Shown here one piece after another: positions 8,436 to 17,216 of a DNA stretch of 64,000 nucleotides. The DNA lies in assembly GCA_010672925.1 (NCBI GenBank), contig JAAHFP010000013.1:124001-188000 (forward strand), written 5' to 3'. Both the position numbers and the translations under genes were made by a program. A model generated the notes under the pieces. It had not been told where the DNA came from and did not search any database. It saw nothing but the letters and a program-made list of their open reading frames with translations. Each line of letters opens with the position of its first letter. Position 1 is the stretch's first letter. The DNA comes from Symploca sp. SIO1C2 (GTDB lineage Bacteria; Cyanobacteriota; Cyanobacteriia; Cyanobacteriales; Coleofasciculaceae).

Positions 8436-9968
8436 TCAATTTTTGGGTTTGGCTCCAAAATTTTCAATTAGCAAATCCCGTAACACTGGTACTAAGTCTT
8501 CACAAGGAATCCCTTTCTGTACGCATTTACCTAGGTGAGCATCTTTGCCAACTTTTCCACCCATGTAAATATCAACCCCTTCTACAGCTTTGCCATCTTT
8601 ACGAGCCTTGGTTCCCATTAAACCAATATCAGCTACCTGGGGTTGACCACAAGAGTTAGGACAACCAGTCCAGTGAATTCTTACTGGTTTACTCAACTCT
8701 AACTCTGTTTCCAAAGTTTGAGCCAGTGCTAAAGCTCGTTGTTTGGTTTCAATTAAGGCAAAGTTACAGAATTGAGCACCAGTACAAGAAACTAAAGAGC
8801 GAGTTAAAGGAGCAGGGGTGATACTGAAGCGAGTGAGCAGAGGTTCAGTTAAGAATGATTGCCAGCGAGAGTCGGGAATATTAGGGATGATAACGTTTTG
8901 TTCAACAGTCAGTCGGACTTCACCACTACCATAGACATCTGCTAACTGAGCTAGATCAAACATATCTTGAGCCTGTAGCCGTCCGACGGGAACATGTAAA
9001 CCTACGTAGTTTAATCCTGGTTGCTTTTGCTGATAGACACCAATATGATCCCGCTTATCCCAGTCTATTTCATCTTTTTCCGCAGCAGTTTTTAGGGAGC
9101 GACCAAACTGGTCTGCCACCATTTCCCGGAATTTGTCCATACCCCATTCATCAATCAACCACATCATGCGGGATTTTTGTCGGTTAGCCCGGGAACCATG
9201 GTCACGATACACTTCTAAGATGGCTCGGCTCAGGTCAACCACATCATCATTCGGGGGAACCCAAGCATTGAGGGGAACAGCAGCTTCACAACGTTTAGCA
9301 GAGAAGAAACCACCAACAACAACATTAAACCCTAATTCACCATCTTTGTAGGCAGGGACAAAGGCAATATCATTAATTTCCGCATGGACTGAGTTATCTC
9401 GCCCCCCTTCGATCGCAATGTTGAATTTCCGAGGTAGGTTAGTAAACTCTAAATTACCCTGGCTTTGTTTGGTGATCATGTCCTGCACTTTTTGTACCAG
9501 TTCCCTGGTATCAACTAGTTCATCAGCACCAATTCCTGCCATCGGAGAGCCAGTGATGTTGCGGACATTGTCCATACCTGACTGAACACTGGTTAAGCCT
9601 ACTTGCTCAAAGCGATCAAAAATATCTGGAATATCCTCGAGCCTGACCCCTCGCAACTGGATGTTTTGCCTGGTAGTAATATCAGCACTACCATCTTCAC
9701 CGTAACGTTGTACTATTTCCGCTAAAACTCGCATTTGGGTGCTATTAAGAATACCATTGGGAGTCCGCATCCGCAGCATAAATTTGCCAGGAGTCACTGG
9801 ACGATAAAAAACACCCACCCACTTGAGCCGATGTTCAAGATCGTCTTTTTCCATAGCTTCCCAGCCAATTTCAGCAAAGTGTTTGAGCTGATCTTTGACT
9901 TCTAATCCATCTTTTTGGGCTTTGAACTTTTCAAACTTGTTCAATTTCTTCGGTGTAGCGACAGTCAT
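8436..9968 (-). CDS. nirA: Ferredoxin-nitrite reductase NirA
   Basis: A 510-residue cytosolic siroheme/[4Fe-4S] enzyme that reduces nitrite to ammonium with six electrons from reduced ferredoxin, in nitrate assimilation. The cluster/siroheme cysteines are in CTGAQFC (Cys395, Cys401) and CPNSC (Cys436, Cys440). The length and the TGSPMAGIGADELVDTREL block fit NirA better than sulfite reductase, which is longer in cyanobacteria. The ATG at 9968 follows AAGGGG; the 18-residue upstream extension is not family-like. No nitrate transporter or narB lies alongside. An NtcA-type promoter about 340 bases upstream implies nitrogen control. Confidence 0.93.
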   Translation of the reverse strand: MTVATPKKLNKFEKFKAQKDGLEVKDQLKHFAEIGWEAMEKDDLEHRLKWVGVFYRPVTPGKFMLRMRTPNGILNSTQMRVLAEIVQRYGEDGSADITTRQNIQLRGVRLEDIPDIFDRFEQVGLTSVQSGMDNVRNITGSPMAGIGADELVDTRELVQKVQDMITKQSQGNLEFTNLPRKFNIAIEGGRDNSVHAEINDIAFVPAYKDGELGFNVVVGGFFSAKRCEAAVPLNAWVPPNDDVVDLSRAILEVYRDHGSRANRQKSRMMWLIDEWGMDKFREMVADQFGRSLKTAAEKDEIDWDKRDHIGVYQQKQPGLNYVGLHVPVGRLQAQDMFDLAQLADVYGSGEVRLTVEQNVIIPNIPDSRWQSFLTEPLLTRFSITPAPLTRSLVSCTGAQFCNFALIETKQRALALAQTLETELELSKPVRIHWTGCPNSCGQPQVADIGLMGTKARKDGKAVEGVDIYMGGKVGKDAHLGKCVQKGIPCEDLVPVLRDLLIENFGAKPKN

Positions 9969-10311
9969 AGGTTTACCCCTTGGCTTTGGTGTATTCAGAG
10001 TTATTTTTGACACTTCCCACACTAAAGGTGACGGGGATTCTAACAGTAGCTACTTACTCGCTTTTGGCTGGTGCTAACTAGTGTAGAGATTGTTATTCCC
10101 AAGCGCATTACTTAGAGTCTGCCCTACCCTAGATTTTGCTTTAAGCAAAATATTTATAGCCGCGATAGTAACTCGGTGTAGAACACAGTCACGCTAAAAA
10201 ATAGGAGTACGATTACTAAGAGATTTTTTGACTACTCGTTGACATTGAGTAAGTTATTTTGCTGGTGTTCTGTGAGATAATTTTTCGCCATGCACTAATT
10301 ACTCTTAAGTT
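9969..10311 (-). promoter_or_regulatory. Long 5' leader of nirA
   Basis: About 335 bases separate the predicted transcription start near 10305 from the nirA ATG. The leader contains a dyad with 9-bp arms, ATTTTGCTT/AAGCAAAAT (10133-10151), and the AAGGGG ribosome-binding site next to the start. I see no coding sequence of its own. Its length is unusual enough to suggest post-transcriptional control, which is inference. Confidence 0.45.
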
Positions 10312-10354
10312 AATCTATTTTAAGGATACTATGATAGACGGTATAGTATAATAC
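10312..10354 (-). promoter_or_regulatory. NtcA-activated promoter of nirA
   Basis: On the minus strand, GTATTATACTATAC (10354-10341) fits the NtcA consensus GTA-N8-TAC exactly. After 23 bases comes the -10 box TAGATT (10317-10312), fitting TAN3T. The 22-24-base spacing is the class II NtcA-activated promoter arrangement known in cyanobacteria. NtcA with 2-oxoglutarate would switch on nirA under ammonium limitation. Confidence 0.8.
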
Positions 10355-10438
10355 AAAAAGTAGATGGTTGCTTATTTATTGCATCACTTTAATGCTTTTT
10401 TTGCATCAACACAAGTTAGAGAGCAGAAGGCAGTCCCC

Positions 10439-10801
10439 TCAAACTACAGAAAAAGCATTGCAAAGTAACAGCATTTCCGCTTTGAGGGCTGTGATTGCAT
10501 CATCAAATGAATCATTATCTTTGGTACTGAGTAGGTGAGCATCACCAACATTGGCACTTGACCACAGGTATGATTGCTGTCCTATGGTCAAATGGGAACC
10601 CCACTTTTCCTTATAGGTATCTAGGGTGATAAAAAAGCACTGGGACATGATCTCTTCAGGATCAAGTACAAATTGTCCCCAAAGTGAGAAGCCAAAATAT
10701 TGTTGGTTCACTTCATTGTTGTACTCCCAATCAGTAAAGTTGGGAAATGCAGTTAAGGCTTTCTCTAATACTTGTTTAATTTCAGACTCTGTAAGTATCA
10801 T
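10439..10801 (-). CDS. Hypothetical protein, 120 aa
   Basis: I do not recognise this small soluble protein. It contains several aromatic residues and a helical N-terminus (ESEIKQVLEKALTAFP), with no membrane segment or signal peptide. The ATG at 10801 gives a complete frame. It lies upstream of the nirA promoter on the same strand. The NtcA box sits in the gap, so the two are probably transcribed separately. Codon use looks like that of its neighbours, so it is likely a real gene. Confidence 0.6.
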   Translation of the reverse strand: MILTESEIKQVLEKALTAFPNFTDWEYNNEVNQQYFGFSLWGQFVLDPEEIMSQCFFITLDTYKEKWGSHLTIGQQSYLWSSANVGDAHLLSTKDNDSFDDAITALKAEMLLLCNAFSVV

Positions 10802-10859
10802 CTTAAAAATAGGAACTATTTTAACTTATATCAAAAATCTAAAGTAGCGTCATACTGTC

Positions 10860-10900
10860 AGGCAAGAGGCAGAAGGCAGGAGGCAGGAGGCAGGAGGTGA
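10860..10900. repeat. GGCAGGA/GGCAGAA tandem repeat
   Basis: A short array of the same 7-nt family as at 1911-1958, in the spacer before the glycosyltransferase gene. Non-coding. Confidence 0.65.
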
Positions 10901-11046
10901 GAGAAGGAAGTATGTATGTCAGGACTTTTTTTTTGGTATTACTATTGATTGTCTGCAAATGAATTAGCCCTGCTCCCAGAAGGGGAACAGGAGTACCCGC
11001 TATATTGGGTACAATCATTCTCAAAAATCGCCTTAAAGGGTAAACT

Positions 11047-12051
11047 ATGGTACATTGGCCATTAATTTCAGTAATTATCCCTACTTACCAAAGGGAAGAA
11101 CCTTTGCGGGATACCCTCGAAGACTTACTCAAACAAGATTATCCTACCTTTGAGGTGTTGGTAGTAGATCAAACTTTGAACCATGAGCCAGAAACTCAAG
11201 CTTGTTTAGAACAACTGGCCACTCAGGGCAAAATTAGTTGGTTGCGTCTTGACTGGGCAAGTTTGCCTGGAGCAAGGAATTATGGGGTAAGAAGAGCCTC
11301 AGGAGAAATTATTCTGTTTATTGATGATGATGTCAAAATACCTGTAGGATATCTGAAAGCTCATGCTCATAACTACCAACGCAGTGAAGTTGGAGCAGTC
11401 GCAGGGCGAGTTTTTGACCGGATGAAATTGCAGGATTCTCAGCAGGCCAATCAAGGAGATGCACCTTATACAATTGAGGATTTGCCACCAGAGGCAATGG
11501 ATCCTGGCATTGCTTGGTATTACATTGACTTAGTACATACAGTCAAACCACAGCAAGTTATTTCCGCTAGGGGTTGCAATATGTCCTTCCGTCGGGAAAT
11601 CTTTAGCAAATATGGCTTGCAATTTGATGAAAGGTTTCGGGGTAGCGCAGTGAGGGAAGAATCTGACTTTTGTCTGCGACTGCGCAGTACCGGTTATCAA
11701 ATTTGGTATGACCCTGATGCTTGTTTGGTGCATTTAGGGGAAGAAACCGGTGGTTGTCATGATATTACCACGCGATCGCTACAATATCAGCTGACTTTCT
11801 ATCACAACCACTTCCTGATGGGGTTGAAAAATCTGACTTTCTCCCAGCAGCTGAGCTTGTTTAGTCGTTTATTTGATTGCCACGTTTTAGGGAATCCTCC
11901 TTGTAACAAAAGTCGCTCTCCCTTAAAAATCCTCAGTCGTGGTATTTTTTATAGCCTAGGTATGGTAGATGCTCTAACTACTTTTATCAAATCTAACTGG
12001 GATGGTGGACAAGTCTACAGTCAACTCGACGAAATCCGGTTTTTAAAGTAA
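11047..12051 (+). CDS. Glycosyltransferase family 2
   Basis: A 334-residue GT-A-fold transferase. It should move a sugar from a nucleotide donor to a polysaccharide, lipid or protein acceptor at the cytoplasmic face. The N-terminus ISVIIPTYQRE is the nucleotide-binding strand. GARNYG and the metal-binding FIDDDV motif (Asp93-95) follow. The later segment with REESDFCLRLRSTGY matches the GT2 acceptor/base region (the ED motif is seen here as EESD). The ATG at 11047 follows AAAGGG. No other sugar genes adjoin it, so donor and acceptor cannot be named. Confidence 0.88.
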   Translation: MVHWPLISVIIPTYQREEPLRDTLEDLLKQDYPTFEVLVVDQTLNHEPETQACLEQLATQGKISWLRLDWASLPGARNYGVRRASGEIILFIDDDVKIPVGYLKAHAHNYQRSEVGAVAGRVFDRMKLQDSQQANQGDAPYTIEDLPPEAMDPGIAWYYIDLVHTVKPQQVISARGCNMSFRREIFSKYGLQFDERFRGSAVREESDFCLRLRSTGYQIWYDPDACLVHLGEETGGCHDITTRSLQYQLTFYHNHFLMGLKNLTFSQQLSLFSRLFDCHVLGNPPCNKSRSPLKILSRGIFYSLGMVDALTTFIKSNWDGGQVYSQLDEIRFLK

Positions 12052-12149
12052 GTGATATCATGTCCGGTTGAATACTGACACTTTAGTGAAAATAAGGCAA
12101 AACGCAGAGGGCAGAAGGCAGTCCCAATGAAAAATTTTTCACCACCATG

Positions 12150-12195
12150 CACGACAATCCCTCTCTCCGCGTCTCCGTGTCCCCGCGTCCAGTGT
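12150..12195. repeat. CTCCGCGTCTCCGTGTC-type repeat
   Basis: Tandem 8/9-nt units CTCCGCGT and CCCCGCGT. The same family occurs at 28160-28205, 50070-50102 and 57857-57873. Confidence 0.6.
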
Positions 12196-12237
12196 GTCTC
12201 TTTCAAGTCAGAAGGGAAGGAAGAAAAAGGATATGAG

Positions 12238-12474
12238 ATGCCTCTTTCCGTGATTTGTCCACAGAGAAAGTTTTTTTGGCATAACGATCCGGATAGTCCT
12301 CTTAGACTACGAAAAACTTCTCAGGTAGATAGTTCAAGCTATGTAAATTCACCAGTTACTGTTGGGGGTCGCATGATTTTAGGTCTTGCAGCAGCTCAAA
12401 GATTTGCCCACCTAGGAATCATTTTAGGTGGGATTGGTAGTTTACAACCAAATGCTGCAAGCTACATCAATTAG
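12238..12474 (+). CDS. Possible small protein, 78 aa
   Basis: An ATG at 12238, just after the CGCGT repeat, opens a 78-codon frame. The last third (GGRMILGLAAAQRFAHLGIILGG) could be a single membrane helix. There is no strong ribosome-binding site and I recognise no family. It lies in the otherwise empty 12052-12647 interval. It may be a small hydrophobic protein or chance; I give it little weight. Confidence 0.25.
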   Translation: MPLSVICPQRKFFWHNDPDSPLRLRKTSQVDSSSYVNSPVTVGGRMILGLAAAQRFAHLGIILGGIGSLQPNAASYIN

Positions 12475-12647
12475 TTGAAAGCCTTGGGAAGCCCATTCTT
12501 TTTTTGGGATGGGAAGGACAATCACCCGTCGCTTTGTCGTTAGCACAAAGAACAAATGACCAATGACTAATGACAAATAACTATTTCAGCCTTTTGTCTG
12601 GCGTGCTCCCAGAAATATTACTCAAATACAGTAAACAAGAGAAAGCT

Positions 12648-13688
12648 ATGGTAATGCAACCAACATATGGCAATACTGCAATCCAATACCCTGCCATTGA
12701 AGGGTCTCAGGAAGGATTACGCTCTCTTTTGGAGCAAATAGAAGCTGAACTGCTCGATAGTGAAGTTTACCGCCGAACCAAGGCTGGATTGGAAACAATG
12801 TTAGGAGAAGCTGCTAGCGCTGCCCAAATGTTGGTTAAGGCAGTGGGGCGAGAAGCTGTCCGTTTGACTTTTCAGCAGATTGTTGAACAATATAACATAG
12901 TTCCTGTTGCTTCCGAGGAAAAAAATCAAGCTAGCTCAGAATATGCAGATGCTCCGCAGGTGCAAGAAAAAGAACCAATGAAAATAGAGCCACCAATTGA
13001 GGCAATCTCTGAGGAAGAAGAGAGCAATGCCGTTGAGAAAACTAAACAACCTGGTTTCATTGCCAGGGCTATTGCTTATACGAAACCAAGCAAAGAGTTC
13101 CCTGAGCAGAAGTTAGCAGAACAAAAAGAACAAGAGCGCGAGCAGCTGTTGTTAGAAATCGCTCAACAACTACAGCAAAAGCGTCAAGCCCTCTCCCTTA
13201 GTGTACGCCAACTTCATAATCAAACCTTAGTACCAATTCATATCATTAATGCTTTAGAAACTGGTAACTTAGAAAAACTGCCAGAGGATGTTTATCTCCG
13301 GGGTTTTATCCGTCGCCTTGGTCAAGCTTTAGGTTTGAATGGGGTAGCAATGGCTGCTTCCTTGCCAGCACCAGACCCGGTAAAATCGGTGATTCCTTCT
13401 TGGTCTCAACAACCATCAGAATCAAGAGGAGTTCAGTTTAATTCAGTGCATATGTATCTCGGTTATACAGCCCTAATTGCTGGAGCTGTAGGAGGATTGA
13501 GTTTGATGTCGAACCAGTCACTCCCCAAGTTATTCGCTGAGCCTGAGTCAGATAATGCTTCTGGGCTATCAGTTTCTTCTGAAGATGAGACTAATATACC
13601 AGATGATACTAAACCTGGCCTGCAATCTAGCCAAAATGGTGTCAAAGCTGGCTCTGATATTGCCCCACCTGAGTCATTTACGTTTTGA
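12648..13688 (+). CDS. RodZ-like helix-turn-helix membrane protein
   Basis: A protein of about 346 residues. The N-terminal half is acidic and helical. A HTH_25-type domain follows (QQLQQKRQALSLSVRQLHNQTLVPIHIINALETGNLEKLPEDVYLRGFI), then one membrane helix (YLGYTALIAGAVGGL) and a short Ser/Asp-rich tail. This order resembles RodZ, which links MreB to the cell wall. The usual periplasmic DUF4115 domain is absent, and the HTH is internal rather than N-terminal. Start choice: the ATG at 12648. The longer start at 12570 lies in dispersed-repeat sequence (CAATGACTAATGACAAA). The role in cell shape is inferred. Confidence 0.65.
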   Translation: MVMQPTYGNTAIQYPAIEGSQEGLRSLLEQIEAELLDSEVYRRTKAGLETMLGEAASAAQMLVKAVGREAVRLTFQQIVEQYNIVPVASEEKNQASSEYADAPQVQEKEPMKIEPPIEAISEEEESNAVEKTKQPGFIARAIAYTKPSKEFPEQKLAEQKEQEREQLLLEIAQQLQQKRQALSLSVRQLHNQTLVPIHIINALETGNLEKLPEDVYLRGFIRRLGQALGLNGVAMAASLPAPDPVKSVIPSWSQQPSESRGVQFNSVHMYLGYTALIAGAVGGLSLMSNQSLPKLFAEPESDNASGLSVSSEDETNIPDDTKPGLQSSQNGVKAGSDIAPPESFTF

Positions 13689-13689
13689 G

Positions 13690-13769
13690 GTTTGAGGTGT
13701 TAGGTGGTAGGTGGTAGGTGGTAGGTGGTAGGTGGTAGGTGTTAGGTGGTAGGTGGTAGGTGGTAGGTT
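13690..13769. repeat. AGGTGGT tandem repeat
   Basis: About eleven 7-nt units AGGTGGT/AGGTGTT begin two bases after the stop codon of the RodZ-like gene. It is an STRR-type heptamer array. The complementary motif ACCACCT appears at 39215-39240 and 59343-59366. Confidence 0.8.
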
Positions 13770-13884
13770 TTAAGCTTTAAATCTCTTGTTCAGAGATAAT
13801 TGAGAATGTCGCATCTAGCATTTAGCATTTATTTTTATGCCAATTTACTACACCTATATCTAGGGGAGCAATCTTTTTTACCAA

Positions 13885-13943
13885 TTCTCCATTCCCAATT
13901 CCCAATTCCCAATTCTCCATTCTCCATTCTCCATTCTCCATTC
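13885..13943. repeat. ATTCTCC/ATTCCCA heptamer repeat
   Basis: Seven-nt units ATTCCCA and ATTCTCC end exactly at the stop codon of the convergent pyrF-pyrE gene. This is the same family as the GGGAATT array at 16087-16239. Confidence 0.75.
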
Positions 13944-15389
13944 TTAATTATTCATTACTCTATACTGCTCATCATTAAGCCGTCCTGCTTGGTAGAGAAT
14001 GTCAGTAATTTCAGATATGCTCAATACTGAATGTCCCTGATAACCATTGTCTTGCAGTCTGTTTTTGACTCCTTGTTCATGATCAATAAATACGACAATA
14101 TCATTAACATTTAATCCAGCAGACTCCAGTTTGGCTGCTCCTTCCATGACACTTTTGCCACTAATTAAAATGTCATCAACTACAACAATGGTCTCCCCAG
14201 GATGGAAGTTTCCCTCAATAACACGCCTTGTACCGTGAGCTTTTACCTCTTTGCGAGGGAAAATCATGGGATGATTCAGGCGTAATGATAATCCAGTAGC
14301 GGTGGGTAAAGAACCATAGGGAATGCCAGCGATGCGATCGAAACTAAGGTCTTTGAGGATATCGGCATAGGCACAGAGAATTTGATGGAAGATTTGGGGA
14401 TTGGAAATAATTTTACGCAGGTCAATATAGTAAGGTAAGGTTGCACCAGATGCTTGGACATAATTGCCAAACATAATGCAGCCAATATCATAGAGTTGCA
14501 AAATCAAATCTTGATAAGGATGTTGCTTCAGCAAGCAAACATCAGGCATCCACAATTCACAGGTAGAACCCTCCAGGATAATCTGGTTTCTGAGTTGATT
14601 AATTGATGCTCGCAGTGAGCTAATTTCTTGTGCCGGTTGCTCACTGGCTAACATATCCTGGGGAACAGGTATCAGCAAACCATCACCACTGCTATTTAAG
14701 CCAGCTTGGAGGATTTGGTTAAGTTCAGCACCCCCTTCTGCCCAAATACTACGGGCTAGGATAACTCTTTCTGGAGCAACAGTACGAATGCTTGCTAGGA
14801 CTTCTGGTGAAGTAGTACCTACTTCCAAACCCAATTGTTCCAAAGTACCCCAGGTTTTGACTTCTTTGACTATATGTAAGTAAAGGGGAGATTCAGGAGA
14901 GGGATATTGTTGTAAAATTGCTGCACTAGGATTAGAAGTACAGCAGAGCATAAATACTGCTTTACCGGGATAAACTAAAAATGGTGCTACTTGGTCTTGC
15001 CCTGGATAGGGATTGAGGGTAATGGCATCTAATTGCCATTCGGCAAATACAGTTTGGGCAAAAACAGTGCAGGTGTTGAGGTCACTATGCTTGGCATCTA
15101 AAATAATGGGAATATCCGGAGGAATTGCTGCTAGAGTTTTTTCCAGCAGTTCCATTCCTGGAGCCCCTAATGCTTTGTAGAAACCGAAGGTTGGTTTATA
15201 AGCGCAGACTAAATCAACAGTTTCGGCGATAAGGAATTGCAACCATGCCCACAAGCCATCAATACTACTACCTTCGCTTGCTGTTGGACAGTAGCGCATC
15301 GGCATCATTTCTGGATTGGGATCTAGCCCTACAATTAGTAAGCTCTGATTGCGAGCGATAGCTTCATTTAATTTTTCAAAAAAATTCAT
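13944..15389 (-). CDS. pyrFE: Bifunctional orotidine-5'-phosphate decarboxylase / orotate phosphoribosyltransferase
   Basis: A 481-residue fusion catalysing the last two steps of UMP synthesis. The N-terminal half (1-270) is an OMP decarboxylase with GLDPNP (21-26) and the catalytic DAKHSD (Asp98, Lys100, Asp103). The C-terminal half (280-481) is an orotate PRTase with the PRPP loop VVVDDILISGKS (402-413). The domain order is opposite to eukaryotic UMP synthase, as in other cyanobacterial and some protist fusions. The ATG at 15389 opens at MNFFEKL, the usual start. The 3' end abuts a repeat array. Confidence 0.92.
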   Translation of the reverse strand: MNFFEKLNEAIARNQSLLIVGLDPNPEMMPMRYCPTASEGSSIDGLWAWLQFLIAETVDLVCAYKPTFGFYKALGAPGMELLEKTLAAIPPDIPIILDAKHSDLNTCTVFAQTVFAEWQLDAITLNPYPGQDQVAPFLVYPGKAVFMLCCTSNPSAAILQQYPSPESPLYLHIVKEVKTWGTLEQLGLEVGTTSPEVLASIRTVAPERVILARSIWAEGGAELNQILQAGLNSSGDGLLIPVPQDMLASEQPAQEISSLRASINQLRNQIILEGSTCELWMPDVCLLKQHPYQDLILQLYDIGCIMFGNYVQASGATLPYYIDLRKIISNPQIFHQILCAYADILKDLSFDRIAGIPYGSLPTATGLSLRLNHPMIFPRKEVKAHGTRRVIEGNFHPGETIVVVDDILISGKSVMEGAAKLESAGLNVNDIVVFIDHEQGVKNRLQDNGYQGHSVLSISEITDILYQAGRLNDEQYRVMNN

Positions 15390-15530
15390 TAGTATAATTA
15401 GAGCTTGCTGAGTAAAGGTTACTCACTTCAAAATTACTATAGCAGGCATTAAGTATGGAGAATATCTTAAAGAATATTGTGCTTGCAAGTTACAGTGAAT
15501 GTGGAACTGGCATCTTACCAGAACTGTTCA

Positions 15531-15550
15531 GGGCGCACGTCGGTGCGCCC
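15531..15550. repeat. Palindromic hairpin repeat, copy 2
   Basis: The exact reverse complement of the 20-nt hairpin at 8391-8410, with CTAC flanking it as well. It lies about 30 bases upstream of the ATG of the 155-residue protein at 15580, so it would form part of that gene's leader. Confidence 0.8.
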
Positions 15551-15579
15551 CTACTTTTATACTCTTTCGGAAGAATTTT

Positions 15580-16044
15580 ATGGTCAGTAAATGTTTCTTG
15601 GAAACTGATGGATATCAAATTATCTTTGAACTCAACAGTATAGAGAATAATCAAGAACTGGTTAATTTAGTTATTGAGTTGCGGCTAGACCCTCAATTAG
15701 GAGAAATGTTAGTACGCTCAGTTCCTTCAGCCATCACATTCCCCAATTTGCAGAGATTAGTAAGTTACTTTGAACAGCACATAGCTGCTTTAAGAGCAGA
15801 CCCCAATTATGAATCTCCTGTTTTCCTAACTAACGGTCTAGGCTTTCAGATGCAAGCCTTGGCAGGAGAATTTTTTACAGAAGTTGAGGGTAATTGTAAT
15901 ATTCGAGTGATGCTCAATGTCGGCAAGCCTATTCAAGGATACGCTAGCACTTATATTGGAGGGGAATCTGTAGTTGAGTTTGCCCAAATTCACAGCTTTA
16001 TTTCAGGGATTAAGGTAGCGCTACAAGAAATTGGATGGAATTAA
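15580..16044 (+). CDS. Conserved hypothetical protein, 155 aa
   Basis: A soluble mixed alpha/beta protein of unknown function. The ATG at 15580 is preceded by GGAAGAA. The frame continues upstream to 15499, but that part runs through the hairpin repeat and looks non-coding. The protein is acidic, with no membrane segment. Its middle (FPNLQRLVSYFEQHIAAL) is helical and the C-terminal half is strand-rich. I recognise no domain. It stands alone between pyrF-pyrE and a long repeat tract. Confidence 0.6.
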   Translation: MVSKCFLETDGYQIIFELNSIENNQELVNLVIELRLDPQLGEMLVRSVPSAITFPNLQRLVSYFEQHIAALRADPNYESPVFLTNGLGFQMQALAGEFFTEVEGNCNIRVMLNVGKPIQGYASTYIGGESVVEFAQIHSFISGIKVALQEIGWN

Positions 16045-16086
16045 GCTCATCTGTTAACAACCTTTCTGCCTCCTGACTTGAAAGTA

Positions 16087-16239
16087 GGGAATTGGGAATT
16101 GGGAATTGGGAATTGGGAATTGGGAATTGGGAATTGGGAATTGGGAATTGGGAGTTGGGAATTGGGAATTGGGAATTGGGAATTGGGAGTTGGGAATTGG
16201 GAGTTGGGAATTAGGAATTGGGAATTGGGAATTGGGAAT
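16087..16239. repeat. GGGAATT heptamer array (STRR)
   Basis: About 22 tandem copies of GGGAATT with occasional GGGAGTT and AGGAATT variants. Heptamer arrays of this kind are known as short tandemly repeated repetitive sequences in filamentous cyanobacteria. Because the unit is 7 nt, the array stays open in several frames on both strands, giving spurious ORFs. Confidence 0.9.
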
Positions 16240-16281
16240 AGGAAACAAACTACTTTCATCACCTGGTGGTGAAAAAGTTTT

Positions 16282-16401
16282 TCATCGGGACTGCCTCCTG
16301 CCTCCTGCCTTCTGCCTTCTGCCTCCTGCCTCCTGCCTTCTGCCTTCTGCCTCCTGCCTTCTGCCTCCTGCCTTCTGCCTCCTGCCTCCTGCCTTCTGCC
16401 T
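16282..16401. repeat. TGCCTCC/TGCCTTC heptamer array
   Basis: About 17 tandem 7-nt units TGCCTCC or TGCCTTC. The array ends exactly at the stop codon of the ferredoxin gene on the minus strand. It is the complement of the GGCAGGA/GGCAGAA family at 1911, 10860 and 57688. Confidence 0.9.
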
Positions 16402-16768
16402 AATCCTCATCCAACGGTAAGCCGAATCGCACTTTACCCTTGCCGAAATAACGCCCAAACTGAAGTTCATAAACTTCATCCTCATCCTGGGTCTCTACTT
16501 CCAAGTCGGAGCGAGGATAACCCACACATAACAGAGCATAGCCCCGTTCGCGCAATTTGGGAGAAAGACCCATCGCTTCTGGCTGGTAGATTTCCCCCGC
16601 AAGCACACGGACAGCACAAGTAGTGCAAGCACCATTGCGACAAGAAAAAGGGAGATTGACCCCTTGATTCTCTGCTGTATGCAGGATATAGCGGTCTGCT
16701 GGCACTTTTGCGGTATGCTGAGTACCAGTTTGGCGATCATTAATTTTAATTGTGTATGATTGTTCCAT
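16400..16768 (-). CDS. [2Fe-2S] plant-type ferredoxin
   Basis: A 122-residue ferredoxin, a soluble one-electron carrier. The cluster ligands are Cys43, Cys48, Cys51 and Cys81 (CRNGACTTC then LLCVGYP), in C-x4-C-x2-C-x29-C spacing. Compared with photosynthetic PetF (about 97 residues) it has a longer acidic C-terminal tail. The loop reads [10 protein letters not shown] rather than RAGACSTCAG. This points to one of the divergent cyanobacterial ferredoxins of unassigned partner, not the main photosystem I acceptor. The tRNA-Ser gene lies upstream on the other strand. Confidence 0.85.
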   Translation of the reverse strand: MEQSYTIKINDRQTGTQHTAKVPADRYILHTAENQGVNLPFSCRNGACTTCAVRVLAGEIYQPEAMGLSPKLRERGYALLCVGYPRSDLEVETQDEDEVYELQFGRYFGKGKVRFGLPLDED

Positions 16769-16842
16769 CCTTTCAGTGTATAATGAAAAATCGGGACAGT
16801 TAAATTACTTCCCGCACTAAAATTACAATTTGTAATTTCCCT

Positions 16843-16929
16843 GGAGAGGTGGCCGAGTGGTTGAAGGCGCAGCACTGGAAATGCTGTTTAGGGGTAACTC
16901 TAACGAGGGTTCGAATCCCTCCCTCTCCG
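16843..16929 (+). tRNA. trnS-GGA: tRNA-Ser (anticodon GGA)
   Basis: An 87-nt tRNA. The acceptor stem GGAGAGG pairs with CCTCTCC, with discriminator G at 16929. The D-arm contains GGCCGAGTGG, and the anticodon arm is CAGCA-CTGGAAA-TGCTG with GGA at 34-36. The long variable arm is typical of serine tRNA, and the T-arm contains GGTTCGAATCC. It reads UCC and UCU codons. CCA is not encoded. Confidence 0.97.
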
Positions 16930-17216
16930 TTGAAGAAGAGAGACAAGGAAGATAAGGAGGACAAGGGGACAAGGGAGATATTTAAATCCACCCATTCCCT
17001 ACTGCCTTCTTGAAGAAATAGATCAAAAATGAATTTACTTTGACAAAAAAGTATAATTGTGATATAAAGCTATCCCATTTGGTGCGATCGCCAAACGTGG
17101 GATGGAAGCTCATCAGGAGTAATCAAGACTAAAATCCTAACACCCACCACCTAACACCCATTGGTGACAAGTTAAGGCAAAAATGTCGTTGTCCAGGGAA
17201 GGTCGAATTGGAAATA

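Noticed and set aside
8436-9968. Ferredoxin-sulfite reductase as the identity of the siroheme enzyme
   Set aside because: The length (510 residues) and the TGSPMAG/DTREL region fit nitrite reductase, and the NtcA promoter supports a nitrogen role.
16087-16239. Possible CRISPR or iteron origin
   Set aside because: Seven-nt contiguous units without spacers; no replication gene adjoins. It is a typical STRR.
16047-16485. Several ORFs of 64-104 residues on both strands ([21 protein letters not shown] types)
   Set aside because: They are encoded by the GGGAATT and TGCCTCC heptamer arrays, which are open in many frames by composition.
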